A stretch of 35,329 nucleotides of DNA from JAFAHS01 sp046728175 (GTDB lineage Bacteria > Desulfobacterota > Binatia > Binatales > Binataceae), in NCBI GenBank assembly GCA_046728175.1, contig JBKPEA010000070.1, positions 1 to 35,329 of the forward strand. Reading direction: 5' to 3'. Below, piece by piece: positions 5,517 through 14,229 of the stretch. The first letter of the stretch is position 1. Each line of letters begins with the position of its first letter. The notes beneath the pieces are model-generated. The model was not told where the DNA came from, did not search any database, and saw only the letters and a program-made list of their open reading frames with translations. Both the position numbers and the translations under genes were made by a program.

Positions 5517-7307
5517 TCAGTGACCCTGCTCCCTGCTGCCTCGCGAGGGGCGGACTTCGACCAGCCGTGCTTCAAAGGCGTCAAAAATTCGCCGCATACC
5601 GGGGTCCGAGTAAATCTCCGCGCGTTCGTCTGCAGAGCAGTCGCCAGCCCTGGTTGGTGGAACCTGCGCCGGCGCCGCGGGGGTGTCGGTTGAAGGGTCA
5701 TCCGATTGGGGCGAAGGCGCAGACACCTCGGGTGGATGCGGTACCCCGCCGGGCCCGGCCAGCTCGACCTTCACAGCGCAGCCGAAAAATTCCGTTGCCA
5801 GTTCGCCGATCACCTGGCGATTGTCTGCCAGATATCGAACATAGATGTCATTGCGAGGAAAGACCGTCAGCGTGTTGTTTTCAAACCCAAGTAGCGCGCC
5901 CTGCTCCATGAATCCCGCAAGGGCCGCGCGACGCGAACGAATATGGTCGCGAAACGCCGGCAGATCCGACGCAACCGCCGCCGCGGGGCCGGAGCTGGGC
6001 GCCGGAACCGGTGCGACCAGCGGCGCATCAGCTTTGACCTCGCCCTTCACTGGAAGCCGGCGGGCATTTGCAGGAGCCTCTCCCGGAGCACCTCGCGAGC
6101 CCTCGCCACCGCCCGAGGAAGGAGAGGGAAGGCCGCGCGCGGGCGCGCTGCCCGCTGCGTCGATCGCGCGCAGCAACTCGTCGGCGTCCATCACCGGCGC
6201 CAGCGAGGCCATCCTCACTACTGCCATTTCGATCAGCAAATCGGGGTAGGGCGAGCTGACGATCTCCTCCTGCGCCTCAGCCATCAGGCGGAACAGCCGC
6301 ATCAGATCGCGGCTCGAGGCGCTCGCGGCGATGCGGCGCAGTTCCTGCGCTTCGTGATCGGGAATATCATCGAGCGGAGTCTGTCCGGCGTCGGCCGGCA
6401 GCTTGGCGACGGCGAGATTGCGCAGCGTCTCGAGAAGATCGCGGCCCAGCGACTCGAGGTTTGCTCCGCGCGCGGCAAGGTCCCGCGTCATCCGCAGCGC
6501 CGGCGCGGCGGAATGGCTGAGGATCGCTTCGATTATCTTCAAGACCGTGCCCCGTGAGGCGACGCCCAACGAGGTTGCCACTTCCGCTTCGGTGACCTGA
6601 CCGTCACTCGCGGTCGCGATCGCAGTTTCCAGCATCCGCTCCGCGTCCCGCATGCTGCCGCCCGCCTCGCGTGCGAGCAGCCGCAGCGCGGACGGTTCCG
6701 CACGAGTCTCCTCGCGCTCGGTCAGTTCGCGCAGTCGGTCGCAGATGGTGGTGAAAGGAATCCGGCGGAAGTCGTAGCGCTGAAGGCGCGAGAGAATCGT
6801 CTCGGGCATCTTCTGCGGTTCGGTGGTCGCCAGTATGAATTTTACGTGCGCAGGGGGCTCTTCGAGCGTCTTGAGGAGGGCGTTGAAAGCCTGATCGGTA
6901 AGCTGATGGGCTTCGTCGATTATGTAAATCTTGAAGCGATCACGCGCGGGCCGGTAGCTCAGGTTTTCGATGATGGAGCGCGCATCGTCAATTTTGCGAT
7001 AGGTGGCACCGTCGATCTCGCTGACGTCCAGCGCACTGCCGGTCCGGATCTCGTTGCACGCGACGCATTCGCCGCACGGCTCCGGGGTGGGACCACGCTC
7101 GCAGTTGAGGCAGCGGGCCAGGATACGCGCCGCGGTGGTCTTGCCGACCCCGCGAATTCCCGTGAACAGGAAAGCATGCGCGATGCGGCCGCGCTTTAGC
7201 GCCTCGCTCAACGTGCGAGTGACGTGCTCCTGGCCGACCAGCTCGGTAAAGCGGTCGGGACGCCATTTGCGAGCCAGGACCAGATGCGGAGGGGATGTTT
7301 CGGCCAT
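5517..7307 (-). CDS. dnaX: DNA polymerase III subunit gamma/tau
   Basis: The 596-residue clamp-loader ATPase has the AAA+ core of about 370 residues: Walker A GIRGVGKTTAA, a zinc site of four Cys in CLNCERGPTPEPCGECVAC, Walker B IIDEAHQL, and the sensor region TTEPQKMPETILSRLQRYDF. Domain III follows, then a Pro/Gly/Ala-rich linker and a C-terminal polymerase-binding part. The start is ATG 7307, giving MAETSPPHLVLARKWRPDRF, with AAGGGA 8 bases upstream. A longer frame from 7364 would run into the SRP RNA gene. No A-rich slippage site for a gamma product was seen. The linker contains a repeat-like insertion (6077-6127). Confidence 0.96.
   Translation of the reverse strand: MAETSPPHLVLARKWRPDRFTELVGQEHVTRTLSEALKRGRIAHAFLFTGIRGVGKTTAARILARCLNCERGPTPEPCGECVACNEIRTGSALDVSEIDGATYRKIDDARSIIENLSYRPARDRFKIYIIDEAHQLTDQAFNALLKTLEEPPAHVKFILATTEPQKMPETILSRLQRYDFRRIPFTTICDRLRELTEREETRAEPSALRLLAREAGGSMRDAERMLETAIATASDGQVTEAEVATSLGVASRGTVLKIIEAILSHSAAPALRMTRDLAARGANLESLGRDLLETLRNLAVAKLPADAGQTPLDDIPDHEAQELRRIAASASSRDLMRLFRLMAEAQEEIVSSPYPDLLIEMAVVRMASLAPVMDADELLRAIDAAGSAPARGLPSPSSGGGEGSRGAPGEAPANARRLPVKGEVKADAPLVAPVPAPSSGPAAAVASDLPAFRDHIRSRRAALAGFMEQGALLGFENNTLTVFPRNDIYVRYLADNRQVIGELATEFFGCAVKVELAGPGGVPHPPEVSAPSPQSDDPSTDTPAAPAQVPPTRAGDCSADERAEIYSDPGMRRIFDAFEARLVEVRPSRGSREQGH
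6077..6127. repeat. Repeat-like inverted element inside the dnaX linker
   Basis: CCTCTCC (6077-6083) and GGAGAGG (6121-6127) are exact complements, with CG-rich, GAGGGC-containing sequence between. On the coding strand it translates in frame as SGGGEGSRGAPGE-type low complexity. Such stretches resemble dispersed palindromic intergenic repeats that some GC-rich bacteria also carry inside linker regions of genes. Copy number elsewhere cannot be judged from this window. Confidence 0.4.
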
Positions 7308-7340
7308 CGAATGATCCCTTAATAACGCTGCCCGTCGAAT

Positions 7341-7442
7341 GATAGCCAGGCACCCCTGCGGCACAGGGAGACAGCCGGTACCGTTGCTTCCTTCCGGACC
7401 TGGCGGGGTTCGCGGCCTTCCCTTGCGCAGGACCCGGCTATC
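7341..7442 (-). ncRNA. ffs: Signal recognition particle RNA, small bacterial type (4.5S-like)
   Basis: On the minus strand the conserved CCAGGTCCGGAAGGAAGCA segment of domain IV, where Ffh binds, is present. The ends pair: GATAGCC at the 5' end with GGCTATC at the 3' end, continued by CCTGCG with CGCAGG, giving one long hairpin of about 102 bases. It lies directly upstream of dnaX on the same strand, an arrangement also known from Bacillus (scr-dnaX). The ends are set by the terminal helix. A TCTAAT box at 7464-7469 with a weak TTTGAG-type upstream element may be its promoter, in which case the first bases would be trimmed. Confidence 0.95.
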
Positions 7443-7670
7443 AGCGGCGGGCAGCTCAGATGCGATTAGAATCCCGGCAGCATTTTCTCAAATGCCGCCC
7501 TATTAGATTATCACATCGCCGCTCATGCAATCTCTCGCCGCGACCCAGGCATCACGCGGTTCTCTTTGGCCCGTTCGCTGCCTTCCCTCCGCCGCGAAGC
7601 GCAAATGTTGCGGGCGAGTTTCGCGGCGCGGTGGCGTGGCGGGTACGCGATTGCTATCAAAGATCAGACA

Positions 7671-8546
7671 ATGACTGACGCGCGCGACAGGCTGACGCTT
7701 GGGCTGGTGCAGATGAGTTGCGGGCCCGAGCCCTCCAGGAATCTCGACAAGGCAATCTCACAGATCGAGGATGCGGCCCGGCGCGGAGCGCAGGTGGTGT
7801 GCCTGCAGGAACTGTTTCGCTCCCAGTACCCGTGCCAGGTGGAGGATCCGAAGTTCTTCGATCTCGCGGAGCCGATTCCGGGACCCTCGACCGCCGCGCT
7901 TGGCAAAATCGCCGCCGTCCGCAAGGTAGTGGTCGTCGCGTCGCTGTTCGAACGGCGCGCGGCGGGCGTGTATCACAACACCGCCGTCGTGATCGGCTCC
8001 AACGGGGACGTTATTGGTCGTTACCGCAAGATGCACATCCCCGACGACCCGCGGTACTACGAAAAATTCTACTTCACGCCCGGCGACCTGGATTTCGTCG
8101 CGCACCCGACCGCGTACGGGACGATGGGCGTGCTCGTATGTTGGGATCAGTGGTTTCCCGAGGCCGCACGGCTCACGGCAATGGCGGGCGCGCAGGTGCT
8201 GTTTTACCCGACCGCGATCGGATGGTGGCACGGCGAGACGCCCGACGACCGGGTCAAGATGCTCGAGGCATGGAAGACGATTCAGCGATCGCATGCGATT
8301 GCCAACGGCGTGTATGTCGCGGTGGTGAATCGGACCGGAGTTGAGGACGATCTGGAGTTTTGGGGATCGTCGTTCGTGGTCGATCCGTTCGGGGAGGTCA
8401 TGGCGAGCGCGGGGACCAGCCGCGAGGAAACCCTGGTGGTCGAATGCGATCTCGGGAAAATCGAACGCACGCGCCGAAACTGGCCGTTCTTAAGGGACCG
8501 GCGCATCGATGCGTACGGTGATCTCACCCGCCGCTTCCGCTCCTGA
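7671..8546 (+). CDS. aguB: N-carbamoylputrescine amidase
   Basis: The 291-residue protein belongs to the nitrilase superfamily and has its triad: Glu47 (CLQELF), Lys120 (YRKMHIPD) and Cys157 (LVCWDQWFPEAAR). The ELFRSQYPCQ and LAEPIPGPST segments, and the YEKFYFTPGD region, are those of N-carbamoylputrescine amidases, which release putrescine, CO2 and ammonia. The neighbour three bases downstream is agmatine deiminase, which makes its substrate, so the assignment is firm. The ATG at 7671 gives MTDARDRLTLGLVQM, the usual N-terminus; an open frame from 7566 adds 35 unlike residues. The ribosome site is weak (AAAGATC). Confidence 0.95.
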   Translation: MTDARDRLTLGLVQMSCGPEPSRNLDKAISQIEDAARRGAQVVCLQELFRSQYPCQVEDPKFFDLAEPIPGPSTAALGKIAAVRKVVVVASLFERRAAGVYHNTAVVIGSNGDVIGRYRKMHIPDDPRYYEKFYFTPGDLDFVAHPTAYGTMGVLVCWDQWFPEAARLTAMAGAQVLFYPTAIGWWHGETPDDRVKMLEAWKTIQRSHAIANGVYVAVVNRTGVEDDLEFWGSSFVVDPFGEVMASAGTSREETLVVECDLGKIERTRRNWPFLRDRRIDAYGDLTRRFRS

Positions 8547-8549
8547 AAA

Positions 8550-9632
8550 GTGCCGCCAATTCCCGAGGATCATCGCAGGCGCCTGGCCGGCTATCGAATG
8601 CCGGCGGAGTGGGAACCGCATCTGGCCACCTACATCGTGTGGCCCCATAACCTCGACACCTGGCCGGGAAACTTCGAGCCCATTCCGGGCGTGTTCGCGA
8701 AGATGGCCGCAGCGATCGCCGCTTGCGAACCGCTGCGCGTACTGCTCAAACACCCCAACGATATTGAGACGGTTCGCGCGATGATCGAAGAGGCCGCCCG
8801 CGACGATGCGGTGATGGCCCGCATCGACCTGTTTCATCTGGACACCAACGATTCCTGGATCCGCGATCACGGTCCCATTTTCGTGAACCGGACCGAGCTC
8901 GGCGGACCCGGCCCCGGGCAAATCGCGCTGGACTGGAACTTCAATTCCTGGGGGGGAAAGTATGGCGCCTTCGATCTCGATGACGTGGTGCCGCGCCAAC
9001 TGGGCGGCCGCTACCATTTTGAGACAGTCGAACCCGGCATTGTCCTGGAGGGCGGTTCCGTCGACCCCAATGGCATGGGCACCCTGTTGACTACCGAGTC
9101 GTGCCTCTTAAATCGCAATCGCAATCCGCATCTCACCCGCGAGCAGATCGAGGACTACCTGAAGAGTTACCTTGGAGTGACCAATATCTTGTGGCTCGGC
9201 GATGGAATTGCGGGCGACGACACCGATGGTCATATAGATGACCTGGCGCGCTTTGTCGCACGCGATACGGTCGTCACCGTGGTCGAGGAAGATCCCGCGG
9301 ACGTGAACTACCGGGTGCTCCAGGACAACCTGGCGCGGCTGCGTACCATGCGCGATGAGCGGGGCGGGGCCCTGAAGATCGAAACCCTGCCGATGCCACC
9401 GGCGCTGGTGTACGACGGCACCCGCCTGCCCGCATCTTACGCCAACTTCTATATTGCGAACGGCGCCGTGATCATGCCGATGTTTGACTGTCCTGCGGAT
9501 GCGGTCGCGACCGCAACCCTCTCGCGCCTGTTCGCCGGCCGCCGGGTGGTTGGCATTCCGGCGACCGAACTGGCGTGGGGATTGGGTGCGGTGCATTGTC
9601 TCACCCAGCAGCATCCGGTTCCCCGGCCTTGA
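8550..9632 (+). CDS. aguA: Agmatine deiminase
   Basis: The 360-residue enzyme hydrolyses agmatine to N-carbamoylputrescine and ammonia. Guanidine-group-modifying motifs are clear: NDSWIRDHGP at 100-109, LEGGSVD near 166-172, DDTDGHIDDLARF around 223-235 (His228), and the nucleophile Cys350 in GAVHCLTQQHP. The length is normal for bacterial AguA. The GTG start follows the aguB stop by three bases and has no strong ribosome site, so translation is probably coupled. With aguB it forms a complete agmatine-to-putrescine route; no arginine decarboxylase is in the window. Confidence 0.96.
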   Translation: MPPIPEDHRRRLAGYRMPAEWEPHLATYIVWPHNLDTWPGNFEPIPGVFAKMAAAIAACEPLRVLLKHPNDIETVRAMIEEAARDDAVMARIDLFHLDTNDSWIRDHGPIFVNRTELGGPGPGQIALDWNFNSWGGKYGAFDLDDVVPRQLGGRYHFETVEPGIVLEGGSVDPNGMGTLLTTESCLLNRNRNPHLTREQIEDYLKSYLGVTNILWLGDGIAGDDTDGHIDDLARFVARDTVVTVVEEDPADVNYRVLQDNLARLRTMRDERGGALKIETLPMPPALVYDGTRLPASYANFYIANGAVIMPMFDCPADAVATATLSRLFAGRRVVGIPATELAWGLGAVHCLTQQHPVPRP

Positions 9633-9724
9633 CGGCGGACCGTAGCTCTCGCGCTCTCTGCCCGCGACCTCCGTCCTTCCCTTGGACCACCGGCAGTCGT
9701 ATCGTCGGCAGCGGATAATCCCAG

Positions 9725-10531
9725 ATGTCAGAGCACTTCTCACCCGCCGAACTGGTCAATCTTCGTCGATATCCGATCGATGACCTGTCGTCCGAAGCGG
9801 CACGCGAGCTGGCGCGACAATGCCGGCGGCAGCTCGATGAAACCGGGGCGTGCGAGCTGCCCGAATTTCTCACCCGCGACGCGGTCGCGGTGCTGGTAGA
9901 GGAGGGAGACGCGCTTTCCCCGCTTGCCTATCACAGCGTCGTCACCGGGACCGCCTACCTCGAGGTTCCGGACGAATCGTGGCCGCCGGACCATCCGCGC
10001 CGTTTCTTTGATCGGACCTCCGTGGGTGTGATCGCCTACGACCAGTTTCCGCCGCATTCCGCGCTTCGCCGGCTTTACGAATGGGACGGGTTGATGGACT
10101 TCATAGCAGCAGCGCTCGCCAAGGAACGTCTGTATCGCTACGCGGATCCGATGGGCGCGCTCAACCTGGCGGTGATGAGCGAAAGCGAGCGCCTCCACTG
10201 GCATTACGACCAGACCGACTTCGTGACCTCGATTGCACTGCGCGCCTCGGAGCGCGGTGGTGATTTTGAATACGTGCCACTGATCCGCAGCGCGACCGAC
10301 GAGAACTATCCGCGGGTGAAGCGTCTGTTCGAGGGTTCCCTGGACGGTATCGTCCGGGTGCCGATGCAGCCGGGCACGCTGCTGCTGTTCGAGGGCCGCA
10401 ATTCGATTCATCGCGTCACCCCGATTCATGGCGAGACTACCCGTTTGGTTGCGCTGCTCGCGTATGACACCAAGCCAGGCACGCGGAGCAGCAAGATTCT
10501 GCAAATGGCACGGTATGGGCGAACGGCGTAG
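9725..10531 (+). CDS. 2-oxoglutarate/Fe(II) oxygenase, BesD/HalD-like family, hydroxylase-type ligand set
   Basis: The 268-residue protein has a double-stranded beta-helix oxygenase pattern. His160 and Asp162 (LHWHYDQTDF) with His229 (SIHRVTPIHG) form the HxD...H iron facial triad, and Arg240 in TTRLVALLAYD is the likely 2-oxoglutarate anchor. GGDFEYVPLIRS...DENY and GTLLLFEGRNSIHRVTP resemble the family that includes the free-amino-acid halogenase BesD. Halogenases of that family replace the Asp by Gly (or Ala) to make room for chloride; here Asp is kept, so hydroxylation is expected. The substrate is probably a small amine or amino acid, given aguA/aguB upstream and the overlapping aspartase-like gene, but that is inference. 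The gene starts 92 bases after aguA and overlaps the next by 17 bases. Confidence 0.72.
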   Translation: MSEHFSPAELVNLRRYPIDDLSSEAARELARQCRRQLDETGACELPEFLTRDAVAVLVEEGDALSPLAYHSVVTGTAYLEVPDESWPPDHPRRFFDRTSVGVIAYDQFPPHSALRRLYEWDGLMDFIAAALAKERLYRYADPMGALNLAVMSESERLHWHYDQTDFVTSIALRASERGGDFEYVPLIRSATDENYPRVKRLFEGSLDGIVRVPMQPGTLLLFEGRNSIHRVTPIHGETTRLVALLAYDTKPGTRSSKILQMARYGRTA

Positions 10532-11771
10532 GCGCCGGCCCGCCGCGGGGACCCGCCGCGAACGTGATCTGCTGGGCGCGCTCGAGGTGCCCGCCCAGGC
10601 GCTCTACGGCATCCACACGTTGCGCTCGCTGAGCAATCTGACCTTTTCCGGCCGCAAGCTCGGCGATTATCCCGTGTACGTCGGCGCTCTCGCCATGGTG
10701 AAGAAAGCCGCGGCCCGGGCCAATCGCGATGCCGCCGTGCTCCCGGCCCGCATCGCCCGCGCGATCGAGTCAGCGTGTGACGCGCTAATTCGCGGCGAAC
10801 ATCCGGAGCAGTTTCCCGTGGACATGCTTGGTGGTGGTGGCGAAATCGCCGTCAACATGAACCTCAACGAGGTGATTGCGAATCTCGCCAACCAGTCGCT
10901 GGGCGAGCGCCACGGCGACTATGCGCCGGTACATCCCAAGACCCACGTGAACGCATCACAGTCGACCTCGGAAGTCTGCCACTCGGCGGCCAGAATCGCC
11001 CTGGTGCAGATGTGGCAGGCCCTGGAAGATGCGCTGGAGGCCTGCGTCGCGGCGCTCGACACCAGCGCGCGCGAATTTGCGGCGGTCATGACCCTCGCGC
11101 GCACCTGCCTGCGTGATGCCGAAGCGACCTCGCTCGGAGAATTCTTTGGAGGACAGGCGCAGGCGGTAAGGCGCCGCGCCCGCGAGCTCGGGCGCAGCAT
11201 CGGCTCGCTGCGCCGGATTAATCTGGGCGGAACGGCGATCGGTTCGGGACGCGGCGCGCCGACCGCATATCGCGCGCGGGTCTTGCGCCATGCTCGCGAG
11301 ATAACCGGCATCGCGTTGCGGACTCGGGCGAATCTGTATGATGCAGCGCAGAATCTCGACGATCTCGGCGAAGTCGCCGCCCAGCTTGCGCTGCTGGCCG
11401 AGGTGCTGATCAAAATCGCGTCGGATCTTCGCCTGCTGTCCTCGGGTCCGGACGGCGGGTTTGGTGAACTGAACCTGCCCGCCGTGCAGGAAGGTTCCTC
11501 GTTCTTTCCGGGTAAGATAAATCCCTCGGTTCCCGAAACCATGCTGCAGTGCTGCTTTCAGGTGCTGGGGTGCGAACGATCGGTTCGTCTCGCGGTGGAG
11601 CGCGGCGAACTGAATCTCAACATCTTTGGCGCGGCAGCGGTGACCAACCTGTTCGACATGATTTCAATGCTACAGCGGGCCCTGGTACTTTTGGTCGAGC
11701 GCTGTCTGCAGGGCATGACGGCCAACGGCGAGCGCTGCCGCGCTCTCGCCACTCGCGCGCTGCCGGGATAA
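10515..11771 (+). CDS. Aspartase/fumarase-superfamily lyase, short and with altered active site
   Basis: The 418-residue protein starts RRERDLLGALEVPAQALYGIHTLRSL, clearly like aspartate ammonia-lyase (about 470 residues). The catalytic loop GSSFFPGKINP (327-337) keeps the Ser, Lys and Asn but has FF for the usual IM. Other substrate contacts differ: GAGTS becomes GGEIA (108-112), the STND box becomes STSE (150-153), and the His/Gln of GRT(H/Q)LQDA is Cys198. It ends right after the GMTAN..C helix, so the small C-terminal domain is missing. The ATG at 10515 lies inside the oxygenase gene; an earlier open frame from 10428 is less likely. The reaction is probably an elimination or addition on an amino acid or amine other than aspartate; this is inference. 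It is translationally linked to the oxygenase. Confidence 0.75.
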   Translation: MGERRRRRPAAGTRRERDLLGALEVPAQALYGIHTLRSLSNLTFSGRKLGDYPVYVGALAMVKKAAARANRDAAVLPARIARAIESACDALIRGEHPEQFPVDMLGGGGEIAVNMNLNEVIANLANQSLGERHGDYAPVHPKTHVNASQSTSEVCHSAARIALVQMWQALEDALEACVAALDTSAREFAAVMTLARTCLRDAEATSLGEFFGGQAQAVRRRARELGRSIGSLRRINLGGTAIGSGRGAPTAYRARVLRHAREITGIALRTRANLYDAAQNLDDLGEVAAQLALLAEVLIKIASDLRLLSSGPDGGFGELNLPAVQEGSSFFPGKINPSVPETMLQCCFQVLGCERSVRLAVERGELNLNIFGAAAVTNLFDMISMLQRALVLLVERCLQGMTANGERCRALATRALPG

Positions 11772-11784
11772 CGATTTAATCGAT

Positions 11785-11790
11785 TTGACA
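11785..11790 (+). promoter_or_regulatory. Possible -35 element for the phosphoketolase operon
   Basis: A perfect TTGACA lies 85-90 bases before the phosphoketolase ATG, in the only gap (103 bases) of this stretch. No convincing -10 box is found at 16-18 bases; the region there is A-rich. An AATCGATT palindrome precedes it. Confidence 0.25.
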
Positions 11791-11874
11791 CTGGCAATAA
11801 GCCGCAAAAACTCAATACCATCGTAACAATAGCGGTCTAGTCGACCTGCTACGGCGCATCGGGGAGGACCTTTT

Positions 11875-14229
11875 ATGGCGGTACTGTCGGACGCGGAGCG
11901 AAAGCTGATGAATGCCTACTGGCGCGCGGCCAACTACCTGACGCTGGGGCAAATCTACCTTCTCGAAAATCCACTGCTTAAAGAGCGGCTTACGGCCGAT
12001 CACATCAAGAAGCGGCTGCTGGGACACTGGGGCACCTCGCCCGGCCTCAATTTCATGTACGTTCATCTCAATCGCGCAATCGTCAAGCGCGATCTCAGTA
12101 TGATCTTTATCGCCGGACCGGGGCACGGCGGCCCGGCGGTGGTCGCGAACACCTACCTGGAGGGGACCTACAGCGAGATTTACCCGGAGGTTTCCAGCGA
12201 TCTCGCCGGCATGCAGAAGCTCTTCAAGCAGTTTTCGTTTCCGGGCGGCATTCCAAGTCATGCCGCGCCGGAGACCCCGGGCTCGATTCACGAAGGCGGG
12301 GAGTTGGGCTACTCGATTTCCCACGCCTACGGCGCGGCGTTCGACAGTCCCGATCTAATTGTCGCGTGCGTGGTGGGAGACGGTGAAGCCGAGACCGGCC
12401 CCGCCGCAGCCGCGTGGCACTCGAACAAATTTCTCGACCCGGCACGGGACGGCGCCGTGCTCCCGATTCTTCATCTGAACGGCTACAAGATCGCCAATCC
12501 TACGATTCTCGCGCGTATCGAGCACACGGAACTGGAAAAACTGTTCGTCGGTAACGGGTACAAGCCGTACTTCGTGGAAGGCTCCGACCCCGACCTCATG
12601 CATGAGGCTATGGCCGCGACGCTCGACCGCTCGCTGGACGAAATCGCCGCGATTCAGAAAACCGCGCGCTCTGCGAAATCGGTTACCCGCCCGCAATGGC
12701 CCATGATCATCCTGCGCAGTCCCAAAGGCTGGACCGCGCCCAAGGAGATAGACGGGCTCAAGGTGGAGGGTTACTGGCGGGCGCACCAGGTACCGGTGGC
12801 CGACATGGCGACCCCGGAACACGTCAAGGTCCTTGACCAATGGCTGCACAGCTATCACGCCGAGGAACTGTTCGACGAAGAAGGCCGTCTGCGGCCCGAG
12901 CTGGCGGCATTGCCGCCCAAGGGCACGCGCCGCATGAGCGCCAACCCGCATGCCAACGGGGGATTGCTGCTCAAGCCGCTCAAGATGCCCGATTTTCGCG
13001 ACTACGCGATCAGCGTTAAAAGTCCCGGCACCGACACCGCAGAATCGACGCGGGTGATGGGAACGTTTCTGCGCGACATCATGAAGCTCAACCAGGAGGC
13101 GCGGAATTTTCGCGTAATGGGACCTGATGAGACCGCCTCCAACCGGTTGGGCGCGCTTTTCGACGTAACCAATCGGGCATGGATCGCGGAGACGCTCCCC
13201 GACGACGACCGTCTCGCGCCGGATGGTCGGGTGATGGAGATACTAAGCGAGCACACCTGCCAGGGATGGCTCGAGGGCTACTTGCTCACCGGGCGTCACG
13301 GCCTGTTCAACACCTACGAAGCGTTCGTGCACGTAGTCGATTCGATGTTTAACCAGCATGCCAAGTGGCTCAAGGTTACCCGCGAGCTCCCGTGGCGCGC
13401 ACCGATCGCGTCTCTCAATTACCTGCTCAGTTCTCACGTGTGGCGCCAGGATCATAACGGCTTCTCGCACCAGGACCCCGGCTTCATCGATCACGCGGTC
13501 AACAAAAAGCCCCAGGTCATTCGAGTCTACTTGCCGCCGGATGCAAACACCCTGCTCTCGGTGACCGACCACTGCCTGCGCAGCCGCGACTACATCAACG
13601 TCATCGTGGCCGGCAAGCAACCCGAGCTTCAATGGCTCGACATGGATGCGGCGGTGAAGCACTGCACGGAAGGTCTTGGGATTTGGGAATGGGCCAGCAG
13701 CGACAAGGGCTCCGACCCCGACGTGGTGATGGCGTGCGCCGGCGACGTCCCGACGCTTGAAACCCTGGCCGCTACCCACTACCTGCGAACCCAGTTTCCG
13801 GATCTCAAGGTTCGGGTCGTAAACATTGTCGATATCATGAAGCTGCAGCCGCACGAGGAACATCCGCATGGACTTCACGATCAGGAGTTCGACGAGATAT
13901 TCAGCAAAGATCGTCCGGTGATCTTCGCCTATCATGGGTACCCGTGGCTGATTCATCGCCTGACTTATCGACGCACCAATCACGACAGCATCCACGTGCG
14001 CGGATACAAAGAGGAGGGAACCACTACTACCCCGTTCGACATGCTGGTGAAGAACGATATGGGCCGCTTCAACCTGATCGCGGATGTAGCGGCACGCGTC
14101 CCGAAAATGAGCGCGGTCGCCGGCTACGTCCGCCAGGAGATGCGCGCTAAGCTGGTGGAACATCGCGAGTACATCACGCGCTATGGTGAGGACCTGCCCG
14201 AGGTTCGCGACTGGAAGTGGGAGCTCTAG
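11875..14229 (+). CDS. xfp: Phosphoketolase (xylulose-5-phosphate/fructose-6-phosphate)
   Basis: The 784-residue thiamine diphosphate enzyme cleaves xylulose 5-phosphate (and often fructose 6-phosphate) with phosphate to acetyl phosphate plus glyceraldehyde 3-phosphate or erythrose 4-phosphate. GPGHGGPA (near 82-89), SIHEGGELGYSISHAYGAA, and the cofactor motif GDGEAETGPAAAAWHSNKF (168-186) are diagnostic, and the C-terminal half ends with EYITRYGEDLPEVRDWKW as in full-length family members. GGGGAGGA 6 bases before the ATG is a strong ribosome site. The next gene, acetate kinase, uses the acetyl phosphate product, so the pair makes acetate and ATP. Confidence 0.97.
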   Translation: MAVLSDAERKLMNAYWRAANYLTLGQIYLLENPLLKERLTADHIKKRLLGHWGTSPGLNFMYVHLNRAIVKRDLSMIFIAGPGHGGPAVVANTYLEGTYSEIYPEVSSDLAGMQKLFKQFSFPGGIPSHAAPETPGSIHEGGELGYSISHAYGAAFDSPDLIVACVVGDGEAETGPAAAAWHSNKFLDPARDGAVLPILHLNGYKIANPTILARIEHTELEKLFVGNGYKPYFVEGSDPDLMHEAMAATLDRSLDEIAAIQKTARSAKSVTRPQWPMIILRSPKGWTAPKEIDGLKVEGYWRAHQVPVADMATPEHVKVLDQWLHSYHAEELFDEEGRLRPELAALPPKGTRRMSANPHANGGLLLKPLKMPDFRDYAISVKSPGTDTAESTRVMGTFLRDIMKLNQEARNFRVMGPDETASNRLGALFDVTNRAWIAETLPDDDRLAPDGRVMEILSEHTCQGWLEGYLLTGRHGLFNTYEAFVHVVDSMFNQHAKWLKVTRELPWRAPIASLNYLLSSHVWRQDHNGFSHQDPGFIDHAVNKKPQVIRVYLPPDANTLLSVTDHCLRSRDYINVIVAGKQPELQWLDMDAAVKHCTEGLGIWEWASSDKGSDPDVVMACAGDVPTLETLAATHYLRTQFPDLKVRVVNIVDIMKLQPHEEHPHGLHDQEFDEIFSKDRPVIFAYHGYPWLIHRLTYRRTNHDSIHVRGYKEEGTTTTPFDMLVKNDMGRFNLIADVAARVPKMSAVAGYVRQEMRAKLVEHREYITRYGEDLPEVRDWKWEL

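Noticed and set aside
5495..5701. N-terminal extension of the YbaB frame
   Set aside because: It overlaps dnaX, has no family similarity, and the TTG at 5494 has an excellent ribosome site and the normal N-terminus.
5517..7307. Programmed frameshift in dnaX for a gamma product
   Set aside because: No A-rich slippery heptamer with a downstream hairpin was seen.
7308..7364. Longer dnaX start
   Set aside because: It would run into the SRP RNA gene; ATG 7307 has a ribosome site and the usual N-terminus.
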